DNA of 64,000 bases from Thermosynechococcaceae cyanobacterium MS004 (GCA_022402525.1 JAKRSB010000099.1:103235-167234); one strand, 5' to 3'; positions 27,398 to 36,858 are shown, counted from the first letter of the stretch. The notes: generated by a model from the sequence alone, not told the origin. Numbers and translations: made by a program.

Positions 27398-27825
27398 GGA
27401 GAAGCTGACCTTATCGGTGAGAATAATTATGAATAAAAGTCACTGGACGCTAATCACTGGGGTGTTGCAGTCGAATCCAATAGTATGAAGTCAATCATCA
27501 AGAGCCCAGGGTAATCCTACGGCCTTTTGCGCGATCACACCAATGCGTCCCAGATTTGCATCCCAGATTTGCGTCCCAGATTCACACCAGACTTACAGCA
27601 GACTGCTCGGCACATGCCGCCAGCCATTGTGGAGGATGGAAAGGATAGGGCAGCCAAAATCGGCTAATTGCCAGCTATCGGAGGTAATATCGTCAGTTTC
27701 CCGAATGTTCTATTGGACGCAACATAGATCTCTATACTGGGGAATGATAGAGACGTCAGCCGCGCCAATCAGCTCAGAAAAGCCTTGCCCAATATACACT
27801 TCACCACTGCGTCATAGAATCCCCG
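27398..27825. other. Intergenic region between GPX and FHA-ABC genes
   Basis: No credible gene. A tandem repeat of a 13-bp unit (CGTCCCAGATTTG, three copies) lies at 27546-27584. An open frame at 27543-27866 is built partly from that repeat and overlaps the next gene, so I do not call it. The divergent promoters of the two flanking genes should lie here. Confidence 0.5.
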
Positions 27826-30800
27826 ATGGCTTTTGCTCGACTTCACCTGTACGACCAAGACAATAATACTCAAGACGTTTATTTAGTCACCCCTCGTACT
27901 CGCCTCACCATCGGACGAAATCGCGCCAATACGCTGGTGTTGCCCAGCGCTAAAGTCCTGCCCTTCCACGCTGTTTTGTTTTGCCTCCAGGATGGCCTCC
28001 ATCATGAATTTGTGCTGCAGGTCTGTCATCCCAGCGCACAGGTCTGGGTCAATCAAACGGCGATCGCCTCAGATGTGGTTAAACCCCTTCAGGATGGGGA
28101 TCAGATCCTCATCGGGGATGTTCGGCTAGCCTTTGACTGCGAGCCCCTTCCCCCCGACCCCAGCCAGCCAGCCAGCCAGCTTCCTGTCACCCTTGTCACC
28201 CCCCGCAGCAGTAGTCCAACCCTAGAAATTACCGCGCCAGACTGGATCCGAGAATTTCCCCTCACCTCCCCTGAACTTTATCTAGGGAGGGATGCCGCCT
28301 GCGAAATCTGCCTAGACTGGCCCTCCCTAGCGCCCCAGCAGCTCAAGCTAACCTGGAATCAAGGGATTTATAGACTCGAAACCCTTGACCCAACCATCAG
28401 CTTGACCTACTTTGGCCAGCCGATCTCTGCCAAAACCTTGACGGATGGCGATACCTTCGTCCTAGACCAAGATCTCACCCTTAAGTACACCGTCCTTGCC
28501 GCACCAAGCTCCACCAACCAAGTCGACACCATCTCCCTCAAAAATCTGACCCGGATTGGGTTTGGGCGAGATCCTCGAAATGATGTTGTCTTAGATCATC
28601 CTGTCGTTTCTCGCTTTCACTCGGCCCTAGAATGGCAGGCCGGCACCTGGTTTCTGAAAGACTTCAACTCTTCTAACGGCTCCTTTGTGAACGAGCGCGC
28701 CATGCAGCAATGTGCATTGCGTCCAGGAGATGTGCTGCACATTGGCCCCTACGAGTTTCTATTCACGCCAGAGGAAACTCTCGTACAGCGGTTTGAAGTC
28801 GGCAAGCTCCGGCTGGATGCCTGTAGCCTGCACTATCAAATTTCTGCCTCTGTCACCCTGCTAGACGATCTTTCCCTGTCCATTTTGCCAGAGGAGTTTG
28901 TCACCATTGTGGGGGTGAGCGGCGCTGGCAAATCAACCCTCCTCAATGCCCTGAGTGGCTTTCGGCCTGCGACGCAAGGAGGCGTGTTTGTCAACGGCCA
29001 CAGCCTCTACCAAAACTACGATGCCTATCGCACCGAACTTGGTTATGTCCCCCAGGACGATATTATTCACCTCGACCTCACTGTACAGCAGGCCCTCGAC
29101 TTTGCCGCCCAGCTTAGGCTCCCGCCCGATATTTCTGGCCCAGAGCGACGACGGCAGGTGCATCAAGTCTTGACGGACTTAGAGCTCTTGGCACAGGCCA
29201 AAACCCTCGTCAAAAATCTGAGTGGCGGCCAGCGGAAGCGGGTTTCGATTGGGGTGGAGCTATTGACCAAGCCCAGCCTATTCTTTCTGGACGAGGCAAC
29301 CTCTGGCCTCGATCCGGGAACCGAACTCCAAATGATGCGACTCTTGCGCCGCATGGCAAGTCAGGGCCGCACGGTTATCTTAGTAACCCACACCACCAAG
29401 AATCTTATGATGAGCGACTTGGTGGTGTTTTTGGCCAAGGGTGGACGCATTGCCTACCTGGGCCCCCCGAAAGAAGCACTCCAATACTTTGGGGTTGAAG
29501 AATTTGATGAAATCTATATCAAGATTGAAGAAGAACAATCTCCAGAGGCTTGGGCTGAGCAGTATCAGCAGTCTACGTATTATCAAACCTACATTCTGGA
29601 GCGGCAAAAGTGGCTAAAGGGGAAGGTCACTCCCCAAAGTGCCTCGGAGGAGGCGATCCCCAGTCAGCCTAATGCGCCCTTTTGGCGTCAGTTTAGGCTG
29701 CTGCTGCACCGTAGTTTAACAATTTTGATTCAGGATCGCCTCAGCTTCTTTTTCTTGCTGGCGATCGCCCCGATACTAGGGCTGCTGGACTTTGTGCTGT
29801 GGCAGCGCAATATGTTTGATGTTGAGAAGGGAGAACCCAGCCAAACCTTCACTCTTATGTTCATTTCCGTCCTCATTGCGGTGATTGTGGGGAGCCTCAC
29901 TACCATGCGTGAGGTGGTAAAAGAAGCCGAGATTTATCGACGAGAGCGTATGGTGGGCCTCAGAATCTTGCCCTATGTGTTCTCTAAGGTGTGGCTGAGC
30001 GTGGTGCTAGCGGTTTACCAGTCCGCCATTTTTCTGGCCACGAAGGCGATTGCCGTTGATCTGCCGGGGGGATGGCAGGTGGGTGCGGCGATGTACTTCA
30101 CCCTTTTTCTGTCGACCCTCGGCGGAATGGTGATGGGGCTGTTGGTGTCAGCCTTGGCCTCCTCTCAAAACGTTGCGCCCCTGCTGACCATTTTGTTTTT
30201 AGTTCCTCAAATTACCTTTGCCGGATCATTTTTGCCCCTCAAGACCATTGGCCCCGTCGGGCAGGCCATCAGCCAATTAACCATTACCCGATGGACTTTT
30301 GAGTCCATGGTGACCCTATCGGGAATTGGCAAAGATGTTGCGAACGACAAGTGCTGGGAGCAGCCCGACGAAGCGCGTAGAGCCCTGACGGAAGCAGATA
30401 AGGCGAGCTGCCAGTGTCTGGGGCCTCAGCTCTTTAAGCAGTGCGCCTTTCCTGGCATTCGTCAACAGTATGACCCAGCCGTAGACCAGGCAGAGCCGAT
30501 TAAACCGACCAGTCCGGGTGACCCGCCCCCCGCTCCAGACAATCTTCTGGCCAATGCGCAGCAGTATGCGGACGATCTCGAAACCTATTCTCAAGAGACC
30601 AAGCGCTATCGAGTCCAGCTAGAGCAGTGGCAAGACCGCTTCAGTGCGTGGAAAGAAAAACGCGGCAGGGCGATCGCCTCTGGGGAAGAGTTGCTGAGCC
30701 GATTTAAGAAAAATCAGGGGGAAGCCTTTGCCATCAACGTTTTAGGCCACTGGATTAAACTCGGCGTCCTAATTCTGGGAATGCTGGGGTTACTGGTGGG

Positions 30801-30828
30801 GGTACAAAAGCAAAAGGACTGGGTTTAG
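27826..30828 (+). CDS. ABCG-type ABC exporter with three N-terminal FHA-like domains
   Basis: A 1000-residue half-transporter. Three FHA-like regions lie in tandem at about residues 20-105, 140-225 and 240-325. Only the third keeps the full phosphopeptide-binding set (IGFGRDPRNDVVL, VSRFHSAL, SSNGSFVN); the first two are degenerate. The ATPase domain (about 340-560) has Walker A GVSGAGKST, signature LSGGQRKRVSIG and Walker B LFFLDEATSGLDPGTE, typical of the ABCG/WHITE group. A membrane domain of the ABC2 type follows (about 630-840). A soluble insert of about 140 residues with a Pro-rich and helical stretch precedes the last transmembrane segment. The substrate is unknown; FHA control suggests regulation by Ser/Thr phosphorylation. 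Confidence 0.92.
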   Translation: MAFARLHLYDQDNNTQDVYLVTPRTRLTIGRNRANTLVLPSAKVLPFHAVLFCLQDGLHHEFVLQVCHPSAQVWVNQTAIASDVVKPLQDGDQILIGDVRLAFDCEPLPPDPSQPASQLPVTLVTPRSSSPTLEITAPDWIREFPLTSPELYLGRDAACEICLDWPSLAPQQLKLTWNQGIYRLETLDPTISLTYFGQPISAKTLTDGDTFVLDQDLTLKYTVLAAPSSTNQVDTISLKNLTRIGFGRDPRNDVVLDHPVVSRFHSALEWQAGTWFLKDFNSSNGSFVNERAMQQCALRPGDVLHIGPYEFLFTPEETLVQRFEVGKLRLDACSLHYQISASVTLLDDLSLSILPEEFVTIVGVSGAGKSTLLNALSGFRPATQGGVFVNGHSLYQNYDAYRTELGYVPQDDIIHLDLTVQQALDFAAQLRLPPDISGPERRRQVHQVLTDLELLAQAKTLVKNLSGGQRKRVSIGVELLTKPSLFFLDEATSGLDPGTELQMMRLLRRMASQGRTVILVTHTTKNLMMSDLVVFLAKGGRIAYLGPPKEALQYFGVEEFDEIYIKIEEEQSPEAWAEQYQQSTYYQTYILERQKWLKGKVTPQSASEEAIPSQPNAPFWRQFRLLLHRSLTILIQDRLSFFFLLAIAPILGLLDFVLWQRNMFDVEKGEPSQTFTLMFISVLIAVIVGSLTTMREVVKEAEIYRRERMVGLRILPYVFSKVWLSVVLAVYQSAIFLATKAIAVDLPGGWQVGAAMYFTLFLSTLGGMVMGLLVSALASSQNVAPLLTILFLVPQITFAGSFLPLKTIGPVGQAISQLTITRWTFESMVTLSGIGKDVANDKCWEQPDEARRALTEADKASCQCLGPQLFKQCAFPGIRQQYDPAVDQAEPIKPTSPGDPPPAPDNLLANAQQYADDLETYSQETKRYRVQLEQWQDRFSAWKEKRGRAIASGEELLSRFKKNQGEAFAINVLGHWIKLGVLILGMLGLLVGVQKQKDWV

Positions 30829-31071
30829 CGCCCCCTGAGGCCGCAGCGCCGCGCTCCAAGGCTTCTGAATGCTCAGACCTGCTGGAACTGCTAGGGTCTA
30901 GGCGTAATTTTCTCTGAAAAAAGTATTCCAAGATGCTTCCAATCTCATGAAAACAGGTTAGTTTAGGGAAGGCTATTGGATGTAAAAACGAATTAATATC
31001 GCAGCGCATTAAATTGAAATTGGAGATGAGATCTTAAGAAATGAGATCTCAAAAATTTATAGTTCCTCTTC

Positions 31072-32115
31072 ATGTCAAGGTGTGTGGCAATGACTCCATC
31101 TGAATCCTTTGATCCACAAGCAGTTGACCCGTTCTACGAGCTATTTACTGAAGCTGAGTCGCCAAAGGAACCTGAGATTCGAGCAGATTTTCCTGAGCCA
31201 AGGGCAGAAAAATATAAAGCTCTTGAATATAAAGCTCTAGAACCAGAGAGCGCTCTAGGTTCTTCCTTCCCAGAACCAGCCTTTCCAGAATCGGCTCCAG
31301 AGTCGGCCTTTCCAGATAAAACCGAGACCAGTCCCTTCATCAACTGGCAAGAGCATTTACTCCCGATCTCCTGTGTTGCAGAGGAAGATAGCTTGACCGT
31401 CTTGCGGATGGAGCTAGAAACCGCCCACCAGCTTTTGCAGTATCAGCAGGGCATTCTGGATAGCCTGACTGAACAGCTTACAAATCGTGACCTTCAGCTT
31501 CAGCATGTACAAACAGAGCTATCTAGCGTTCAGCAGACCTGCGATCGCCATTTTGCAAAGCTAACTGAATCTGAGGGCATCTGCCGCGACCTAAAGACCC
31601 AGCTCCGCCGTCAGCAGCAGCGGGTTTTACAGTATCGCAACTTACTGAGCGATCAGGTTTTGATCGAGTCTGCGGCTAAAACTACCCTAGCCTCGTTCTC
31701 CAGCCGCCGCTCCGTGATTGCGATGGGTTATGAATCCGTGGCGGTTGAGCGCCATGGTAAGGCTCACTCAAATCTAGCGCCTCAGGATCCGACAGCGGGA
31801 AACACATCCGCAAACCTGTCTGCCCAGCCCTTGTCGGCAAAGCCAAATCCCGTGAGCGCTTGGTCTGCAACCCGTCCCATTGGGCTAACGGGCCCTCTAG
31901 CCTGCTACCGAAAGCTGGCTACGATTCGGATGGCTCCCTCTCAGACTGAAGAGGTTCTTACTGTTGCAGATCCGGCAAAGGCCTTGACTGCCGCAGCATC
32001 AAATAAAGTACCAGCTAAAGGGCCAGCTAAAGGACCTCTTGTGGAGACCATCGGCGACGCTGAGGCTGAAGTAAGGGTTGAGCTGCCTAGCTTTACGCGA
32101 CAAGGGCTGTCTTAG
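31072..32115 (+). CDS. Coiled-coil protein of unknown function
   Basis: A 347-residue hydrophilic protein without membrane segments. The first 100 residues are acidic and repetitive (units like EYKALE and FPEPAFPESAPESAF, in part from a 15-bp repeat). Residues about 105-205 form a heptad-rich coiled coil (MELETAHQLLQYQQGILDSL ... LKTQLRRQQQRVLQYRNLL). The C-terminal part contains RRSVIAMGYESVAVERHG and RPIGLTGPLACYRKLATIRM, which may be a conserved short module. No named domain is recognised. ATG at 31090 is an alternative start with AAGG upstream. It stands alone. Confidence 0.65.
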   Translation: MSRCVAMTPSESFDPQAVDPFYELFTEAESPKEPEIRADFPEPRAEKYKALEYKALEPESALGSSFPEPAFPESAPESAFPDKTETSPFINWQEHLLPISCVAEEDSLTVLRMELETAHQLLQYQQGILDSLTEQLTNRDLQLQHVQTELSSVQQTCDRHFAKLTESEGICRDLKTQLRRQQQRVLQYRNLLSDQVLIESAAKTTLASFSSRRSVIAMGYESVAVERHGKAHSNLAPQDPTAGNTSANLSAQPLSAKPNPVSAWSATRPIGLTGPLACYRKLATIRMAPSQTEEVLTVADPAKALTAAASNKVPAKGPAKGPLVETIGDAEAEVRVELPSFTRQGLS

Positions 32116-32224
32116 AAAGTCGCCTACTAGAAAGTCGTCTATCTGCACCTGAACGATGCGCGCTCAAGCTTCTTTTAGAGCGTCACCAGAGCGTCTAGCG
32201 TCTACCAGAGCATTGCTTTAAGAG

Positions 32225-32983
32225 CTACTTTACTGGCCAACCGAGTTGAGTGGGCTGCTGGTAGAGACGTTTGAGGGTATTTACATCGCGGGCGGAAATG
32301 GGCGGGGGAGACTTGACTTGGGCAAAGTACATCACGTCCTGAGGGTCTTGGCTATGTCCCCAAATGCCTAGGGCGTGCCCCAGCTCGTGACGGGCGGCGG
32401 CGGCTAGGTAGGTTTGGGTTTGGCTGGGGCGAATCGAGATGGTGACGCGGTGGGACAGAATGTTGCGATCGCTTACGTACAGGGCATAGCGCGTTTCTGC
32501 GGAGCGCGCCCGCGCACCACTCTTGGAGCGGGGTGCATTGGCCGAAAGTTGAATGTCCGCCATCGCGGGGTCAGAGGTCAGGGTCAGAGGTAGATAGGGC
32601 TGCCAGTCCTGAATAGCCCTGTTCATGGTCTGCTGCCAGATTTCTGGCTTCAGTAATGTTGCAGGAGGTAGGGGCTCAATATAAACCTTGATTGGCAAGC
32701 GACTCCAGATCAGTGCGCCCACGGGCACGGGTCGCACCTGATCAAAATAGTCTCCCGGCGCAGCTTTTTCATCCCACTGGGCGAGGGACTGAGGCATCGG
32801 ATGGGGCTGGGCGATCGCCGTTTGGCGGCTATCTGGTGCTGCGTTCAGCCTGTGCGAACCCAGGAAAACCATCATCATTCCCAGACAGACTAACGCTGAA
32901 AGCAGAACACGCTTCACGGGACTCCAGGGAAGCCCTCGTTTTGAGAGATATTGCCTTAAGCGTGGCTGAAGAGGCTGGGGCAT
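32225..32983 (-). CDS. Matrixin-like zinc metalloprotease
   Basis: A protein of about 252 residues with an N-terminal membrane/signal segment (PVKRVLLSALVCLGMMMVFLG) and a C-terminal peptidase M10-like domain. The zinc site HELGHALGIWGHS and the Met-turn DVMYF are intact, so the enzyme should be active outside the cytoplasm. The domain is small, like the predicted Zn-dependent proteases of cyanobacteria, without a haemopexin tail. The open frame extends upstream to 33091, but that part is largely a 13-bp tandem repeat that yields four ATGs (33022, 33009, 32996, 32983); those at 33022 and 32983 are in frame. I chose 32983 because it gives a normal signal peptide; there is no convincing Shine-Dalgarno. 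Confidence 0.82.
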   Translation of the reverse strand: MPQPLQPRLRQYLSKRGLPWSPVKRVLLSALVCLGMMMVFLGSHRLNAAPDSRQTAIAQPHPMPQSLAQWDEKAAPGDYFDQVRPVPVGALIWSRLPIKVYIEPLPPATLLKPEIWQQTMNRAIQDWQPYLPLTLTSDPAMADIQLSANAPRSKSGARARSAETRYALYVSDRNILSHRVTISIRPSQTQTYLAAAARHELGHALGIWGHSQDPQDVMYFAQVKSPPPISARDVNTLKRLYQQPTQLGWPVK

Positions 32984-33028
32984 AGAAATGGGACATAGAA
33001 ATGGGGCATAGAAATGGGGCATAGAAAT
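32981..33028. repeat. Tandem repeat, 13 bp x 3.7, carrying start codons
   Basis: Units CATAGAAATGGGG on the plus strand, each giving an ATG on the minus strand, at the beginning of the matrixin gene. Confidence 0.88.
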
Positions 33029-33218
33029 AACTTGAAGCCGAGTTGGTAGGGTAGATACCCCAAAATAGGTAGGGTGATCGCTCCGCACCAAGCGTCCACA
33101 TTTTAAGCCGGATTCCCCGGCGATTCGCGGCGATCCGCTGAAGGTGTGTCAATCCTTGAGATCAGCCAGAATCTCAGCAGATAGCCTTGAGAGGGAAGAC
33201 TCTAGACTAGAGATAAAA

Positions 33219-33260
33219 GATTCCTGCCCCAAGACTCCTGCCCCAAGATTTTTGCCTCAA
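33219..33260. repeat. Tandem repeat, 14 bp x 3
   Basis: Units like GATTCCTGCCCCAA just upstream of the methyltransferase start at 33288. Confidence 0.8.
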
Positions 33261-33287
33261 AACTTTCTGTTTACCGATCATTTCTTC

Positions 33288-34163
33288 ATGACGCATTGGA
33301 TTCCCCAAGCTACTCAGGACGGCTCCTATACATTTTTTTCCAGTGAGTTTGGCGAGACATTCCATAGCCTAGCTGGGGCCAAGGCTGAGGCATTTCAGAA
33401 ATTTTCAGAGGCCACGCATCTTGCCGCTCGTGCAGCGTCTCCATCCCTGCGGCTACTGGATGTCTGCTACGGCCTAGGCTACAACACCGCTGCCGCCCTC
33501 GAAACCATTTGGGCTGTCAACCCCCACTGCCACATTGAGCTATATGGACTGGAGCTAGACCCAACCGTTCCGGCTGGGGCGCTCACGCCAGAACTCCTGA
33601 GCTGCTGGTCTTCTCCCGTCCAAGCCATTTTGCAGACCCTAGGGCAAACCCATCACCACAAGTGCGATCGCCTTCACGCAGCCCTCTTGCTTGGTGACGC
33701 CCGCCAAACGGTTCAACTGCTTCTGCAAAAAGGATTTCAAGCTGACGCCATTTTTTTTGATCCCTTTTCCCCCCAGCGCTGCCCTCAGCTTTGGAGCGTA
33801 GAGTTCTTTCAGGCGATCGCCGGAGCGCTTGCCTCAGACGGCATCCTCTCCACCTACTCGCGCTCTGCGGCTGTACGCACGGCTCTGCGAGAGGTGGGGC
33901 TTTACATTGGCACCCTTGCCCCCAGTGAAGCCGCCCTCCCCCACGAATGGTCGCAGGGCACCGTAGCCGCCTGGCGCGCTGAAATGCTGCCGCCCCTTTC
34001 TCAGATGGAGCAAGAACACCTCCGCACTCGCGCCTCCATTCCATACCGCGACCCTGCTCTAACAGACAGCCGCGACACAATTTTAGAAAGGCACAAGCAA
34101 GAGCAGCAGACCTCTGATCTTGAATCCACATCCAGTTGGCGCAGGCGATGGAAGATTCGCTAG
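33288..34163 (+). CDS. MnmC-like (DUF752) SAM-dependent methyltransferase
   Basis: A protein of about 291 residues of the MnmC/DUF752 methyltransferase family, which in E. coli is the N-terminal half of MnmC and completes mnm5U34 in tRNA. Typical features are YTFFSSEFGETFHSLAGAKAEAFQKF, the SAM-binding RLLDVCYGLGYNTAAALE, ELYGLELDP and DAIFFDPFSPQRCPQLWS. The FAD-dependent oxidoreductase half of MnmC is absent, as in other cyanobacterial versions. The frame opens at 33144, but the upstream 48 codons are partly tandem repeat and lie outside the family's usual start, so I start at the ATG at 33288. Function on tRNA is a family-based inference. Confidence 0.85.
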   Translation: MTHWIPQATQDGSYTFFSSEFGETFHSLAGAKAEAFQKFSEATHLAARAASPSLRLLDVCYGLGYNTAAALETIWAVNPHCHIELYGLELDPTVPAGALTPELLSCWSSPVQAILQTLGQTHHHKCDRLHAALLLGDARQTVQLLLQKGFQADAIFFDPFSPQRCPQLWSVEFFQAIAGALASDGILSTYSRSAAVRTALREVGLYIGTLAPSEAALPHEWSQGTVAAWRAEMLPPLSQMEQEHLRTRASIPYRDPALTDSRDTILERHKQEQQTSDLESTSSWRRRWKIR

Positions 34164-34210
34164 AACTCGCTAGACCGTCTGCTGCTACCTGATCGAAACG
34201 CTCATTGGGC

Positions 34211-34726
34211 CTAAGGCTTTACCGCACGACCTAGAATCACGAGGTCACGATCACATTGATCGAGGGTAGCAACTCCTGGTAAATAACCCCACTGCTCAAA
34301 TTCAAATTTTTGAAAGAGCTTCAGGCTGGGTTCATTATGTCCAAAAATAAAGGCTAGGAGCCGACTAACCTGGAGCGCTGGCGCATGGGCGATCGCCTGC
34401 GTCAGTAAATAGGCACCCCAACCACAGCGCCGCACGGATTCATCGACGTAGAGACTCAGCTCGGCGGTTTTGCAGTAGGCAGGGCGGCCGTAGAAATCCG
34501 AAAAGCTAATCCACGCCACAACCTGAGCGTTTGCTTCAGCCACCCATAGGGGTCGGGTGTCTGATTGGTGAGACTGCAGCCAATGAAGCCGACTATCGGT
34601 CGGGATGGGCTCTAGATCCCCCGTCACCTGTCGAGATGGAATGGTGGAGTTATAAATATCTACGATCCTGGGGAGGTCAGCTAAAGTAGCTGGTCGGTGC
34701 GATCGCTGCGTGATGATTTTAGCCAT
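34211..34726 (-). CDS. GNAT-family N-acetyltransferase (phosphinothricin-acetyltransferase-like)
   Basis: A protein of 171 residues from the ATG at 34726. It shows the GNAT fold of the PAT subgroup: RPATLADLPRIVDIYNSTI at the N-terminus, a tyrosine/acid-rich middle (WISFSDFYGRPAYCKTAELSLYVDESVRRCGWGAYLL) with the acetyl-CoA-binding V-x-x-x-x-R-x-x-G-x-G/A (RRCGWGAYL), and a C-terminal FEFEQWGYLPGVATLD. The open frame reaches 34888, but those extra codons come from a 15-bp tandem repeat and overlap the transporter ATPase gene. Substrate unknown; herbicide resistance should not be assumed. Confidence 0.85.
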   Translation of the reverse strand: MAKIITQRSHRPATLADLPRIVDIYNSTIPSRQVTGDLEPIPTDSRLHWLQSHQSDTRPLWVAEANAQVVAWISFSDFYGRPAYCKTAELSLYVDESVRRCGWGAYLLTQAIAHAPALQVSRLLAFIFGHNEPSLKLFQKFEFEQWGYLPGVATLDQCDRDLVILGRAVKP

Positions 34727-34768
34727 GAGCGCTAGACAGGAGTAAGAGACGGAAGAGTGGGCATTCGT

Positions 34769-34820
34769 GCGATTGCAGTTAGCGCGATTGCAGTTAGTGT
34801 GATTACAGTTAGCGTGATCG
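34769..34820. repeat. Tandem repeat, 15 bp x 3+
   Basis: Units like GCGATTGCAGTTAGC between the GNAT start and the end of the cbiO-like gene; the last unit reaches into the cbiO-like coding end. Confidence 0.85.
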
Positions 34821-35597
34821 TAAAACCTGGAGGGCAGGTCGATGGTTAAGCTGACAATAAGGCCGCGAATGGCTGAGGGGCATTTCAAGGGCGTGGCTCT
34901 CTAGAAAGGCCGCATCATAAAATAGATCCGCACTGGGGCCGTCATAGACCAGCCGCCCTTCACTCAACACCAGGGCGCGATCGCAAAGTTCTAGGGCGAG
35001 GTCTAAGTCATGGGTGGCAATGAGCTGGGTTTGGGGGAGCGATCGCAAAAGATTAATGAGCTGCCGCCGCGATCGCGGGTCAAGCTGAGCGGAGGGTTCA
35101 TCAAACACCAAAACTTCGGGCTGCATGGCCAACACGCCGGCGATCGCCACCCGCTTTTTTTCTCCCCCCGATAGGTTATTGGTGCTGCGGTCTCCAAAGG
35201 CATCTGGGTCTAGCCCCACAGAATGCATTGCGCGATGGCAGACCAACGCAAGGCGATCGCCCACGATCCCTTGATTCATGGGGCCAAAGGCAATATCTTC
35301 CAGAACCGTGGGCATAAAGAGCTGATCGTCTGGATTTTGAAACACCAGCCCCACAAAATTCCGAATGGCCTGCAGGTTTTGGGGTGCCATCCGATACTCA
35401 CCCACCACAATCTCGCCGTTCTGGGGCAGCAAAATGCCATTAAAGTGCTGCAGCAACGTGGACTTTCCAGAGCCATTTGCCCCCACTAAAGCCACCCGCT
35501 CCGTGGCTTTGATTTGTAGGCTGATCTGTGCTAGCGCCTGCAAGCCATCAGGGTAAACATAGCTCAGATTTTCAATAAAAATAGGGTTGTGATGCAT
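34809..35597 (-). CDS. cbiO: ECF transporter ATPase CbiO (cobalt/nickel)
   Basis: A 262-residue ATP-binding subunit of a group I ECF metal transporter. It has Walker A GANGSGKST, Q loop LVFQNPDDQLFMPTV, signature LSGGEKKRVAIA and Walker B VLVFDEPSAQLDP. It is the last of four genes in the order M-N-Q-O and energises uptake of Co2+ or Ni2+; which metal cannot be decided from this subunit. The last codons overlap a 15-bp tandem array. Confidence 0.92.
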   Translation of the reverse strand: MHHNPIFIENLSYVYPDGLQALAQISLQIKATERVALVGANGSGKSTLLQHFNGILLPQNGEIVVGEYRMAPQNLQAIRNFVGLVFQNPDDQLFMPTVLEDIAFGPMNQGIVGDRLALVCHRAMHSVGLDPDAFGDRSTNNLSGGEKKRVAIAGVLAMQPEVLVFDEPSAQLDPRSRRQLINLLRSLPQTQLIATHDLDLALELCDRALVLSEGRLVYDGPSADLFYDAAFLESHALEMPLSHSRPYCQLNHRPALQVLRSR

Positions 35598-35632
35598 TGA
35601 AACCCATCGCGCTTAAACCAATTCTCTAAAAG

Positions 35633-36421
35633 TTAACGCAATCCCCCTCCATACCACCCAATTCCTTGCCCCAGCGCCGCAAAGAGGAGGGTGAGGATGA
35701 CGATAAAGCGATCGCGGTGTCTGCTTTGGGGAACCGCTGCCATCCGGGGGATTCCGGTGTAGCCACGGGAAAGCATCGACTGATGAACACGCTCCCCTCG
35801 TTCATAGCTGCGAATAAACAGCGACCCAATCATATTGCCCACGACCAGCCGCTGCCAGCGCCTGCTGTTCATTAAGTTGCGAGAGAGTGCAGCACGGCGC
35901 ATGGCGCTAAATTCTTCAATCAAGACCGCCAGGTAGCGGTACATGGACGCTAAAATTGCTACCAGCAGCGGCGGCATTTTGAGGGCGGCTAGGGCATGGA
36001 GCAGGGCGGGGACGGAGGTTGTTAAGGTTAAAAAATTAAGCAGCACAAGCGACAGGAACGCTTTCAGCGAAACGCTTCCTAAAATGGTCAGTCCGTGGGT
36101 TGTAATCGTAAAAATTCCCCACTGCCAGAGCGTTATGCCCCCTTCGCGAAAGAGCGTCCCCAGCAGCACCACGCCCACAAAGGAAAATTCAACGGCCAGC
36201 CGCTTCAGCAAAACCCAATAGGTGATTTGGCTCGTGAGCAATACCCCTAAAATTCCAGCGCCGTAGATTCCCCAAGTCAGCCATTCCCCGTTTGGCGTTA
36301 GGGCGATCGCCATAACCATCATCAGGGTACAAAGGAGTCGCGTCTGGGGCATCAACGATTGCCAAAACGTGGGCCGATTGCTGTCTACATCTAGCGTAAA
36401 AGGCCCAATTTGCAGCAGCAT
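35633..36421 (-). CDS. cbiQ: ECF transporter transmembrane protein CbiQ
   Basis: A 262-residue coupling membrane protein (T component) with about six hydrophobic segments and the two cytoplasmic coupling-helix motifs of the family, RRAALSRNLMNSR (about residue 175) and QSMLSRGYTG (about 220), corresponding to the A-R-G type motifs that dock onto CbiO. It lies 35 bases upstream of cbiO and 77 bases downstream of the cbiN-like gene. Confidence 0.92.
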   Translation of the reverse strand: MLLQIGPFTLDVDSNRPTFWQSLMPQTRLLCTLMMVMAIALTPNGEWLTWGIYGAGILGVLLTSQITYWVLLKRLAVEFSFVGVVLLGTLFREGGITLWQWGIFTITTHGLTILGSVSLKAFLSLVLLNFLTLTTSVPALLHALAALKMPPLLVAILASMYRYLAVLIEEFSAMRRAALSRNLMNSRRWQRLVVGNMIGSLFIRSYERGERVHQSMLSRGYTGIPRMAAVPQSRHRDRFIVILTLLFAALGQGIGWYGGGLR

Positions 36422-36498
36422 AGGCTTCTTAATCTCCTAAACGTCCTTGCTGCTCCCAGTCTCTACCTTGATCCGTCGGTTTACCTTTCAGAATCGGT

Positions 36499-36858
36499 TT
36501 ATCCCTCTGTCTGGGAACCGTCTTCCGAGTGGGACTTGCCGCGTACTACCAGTTTGCCAACGCCCCAGGCTAACCCAAAGGTCGCCAGGGTGCCAACTAA
36601 TCCGGCGAGGGGGGTTGCGATAGGTTCAGGTGCGCCCCGCAGCGCATACTCATCAAAGACCGCATAGAAGGGCAGCTTTTCAGCAGGCTTCTCGGCGGCT
36701 TCCTTTTCGTCAAACTTTAGATCTCCCGCCACCCGATCCAGGCCATCCGGATCTGAACTGGCAAAGGGTGAGACAAAGAGGGCGATCGCTAAGGCGACTC
36801 CCAGCCCCCCAAATATAACTAGACGATTGCGAATCTGAACTGCATTTTGACTCATCAA
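36499..36858 (-). CDS. PDGLE-domain protein, CbiN-like subunit of the metal ECF transporter
   Basis: A 119-residue membrane protein with an N-terminal transmembrane segment (LVIFGGLGVALAIALFVSPF), a motif SSDPDGLDRVAGD characteristic of the PDGLE domain, a charged loop, and a C-terminal transmembrane segment. It corresponds to the small N subunit of cobalt or nickel ECF transporters, which in many genomes is CbiN or a PDGLE protein. It sits between cbiM and cbiQ, 71 bases after cbiM. Confidence 0.88.
   Translation of the reverse strand: MMSQNAVQIRNRLVIFGGLGVALAIALFVSPFASSDPDGLDRVAGDLKFDEKEAAEKPAEKLPFYAVFDEYALRGAPEPIATPLAGLVGTLATFGLAWGVGKLVVRGKSHSEDGSQTEG

Noticed and set aside
27543..27866. 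107-codon open frame upstream of the FHA-ABC gene
   Set aside because: It is built partly from a 13-bp tandem repeat, has no recognisable domain or ribosome-binding site, and overlaps the real gene.
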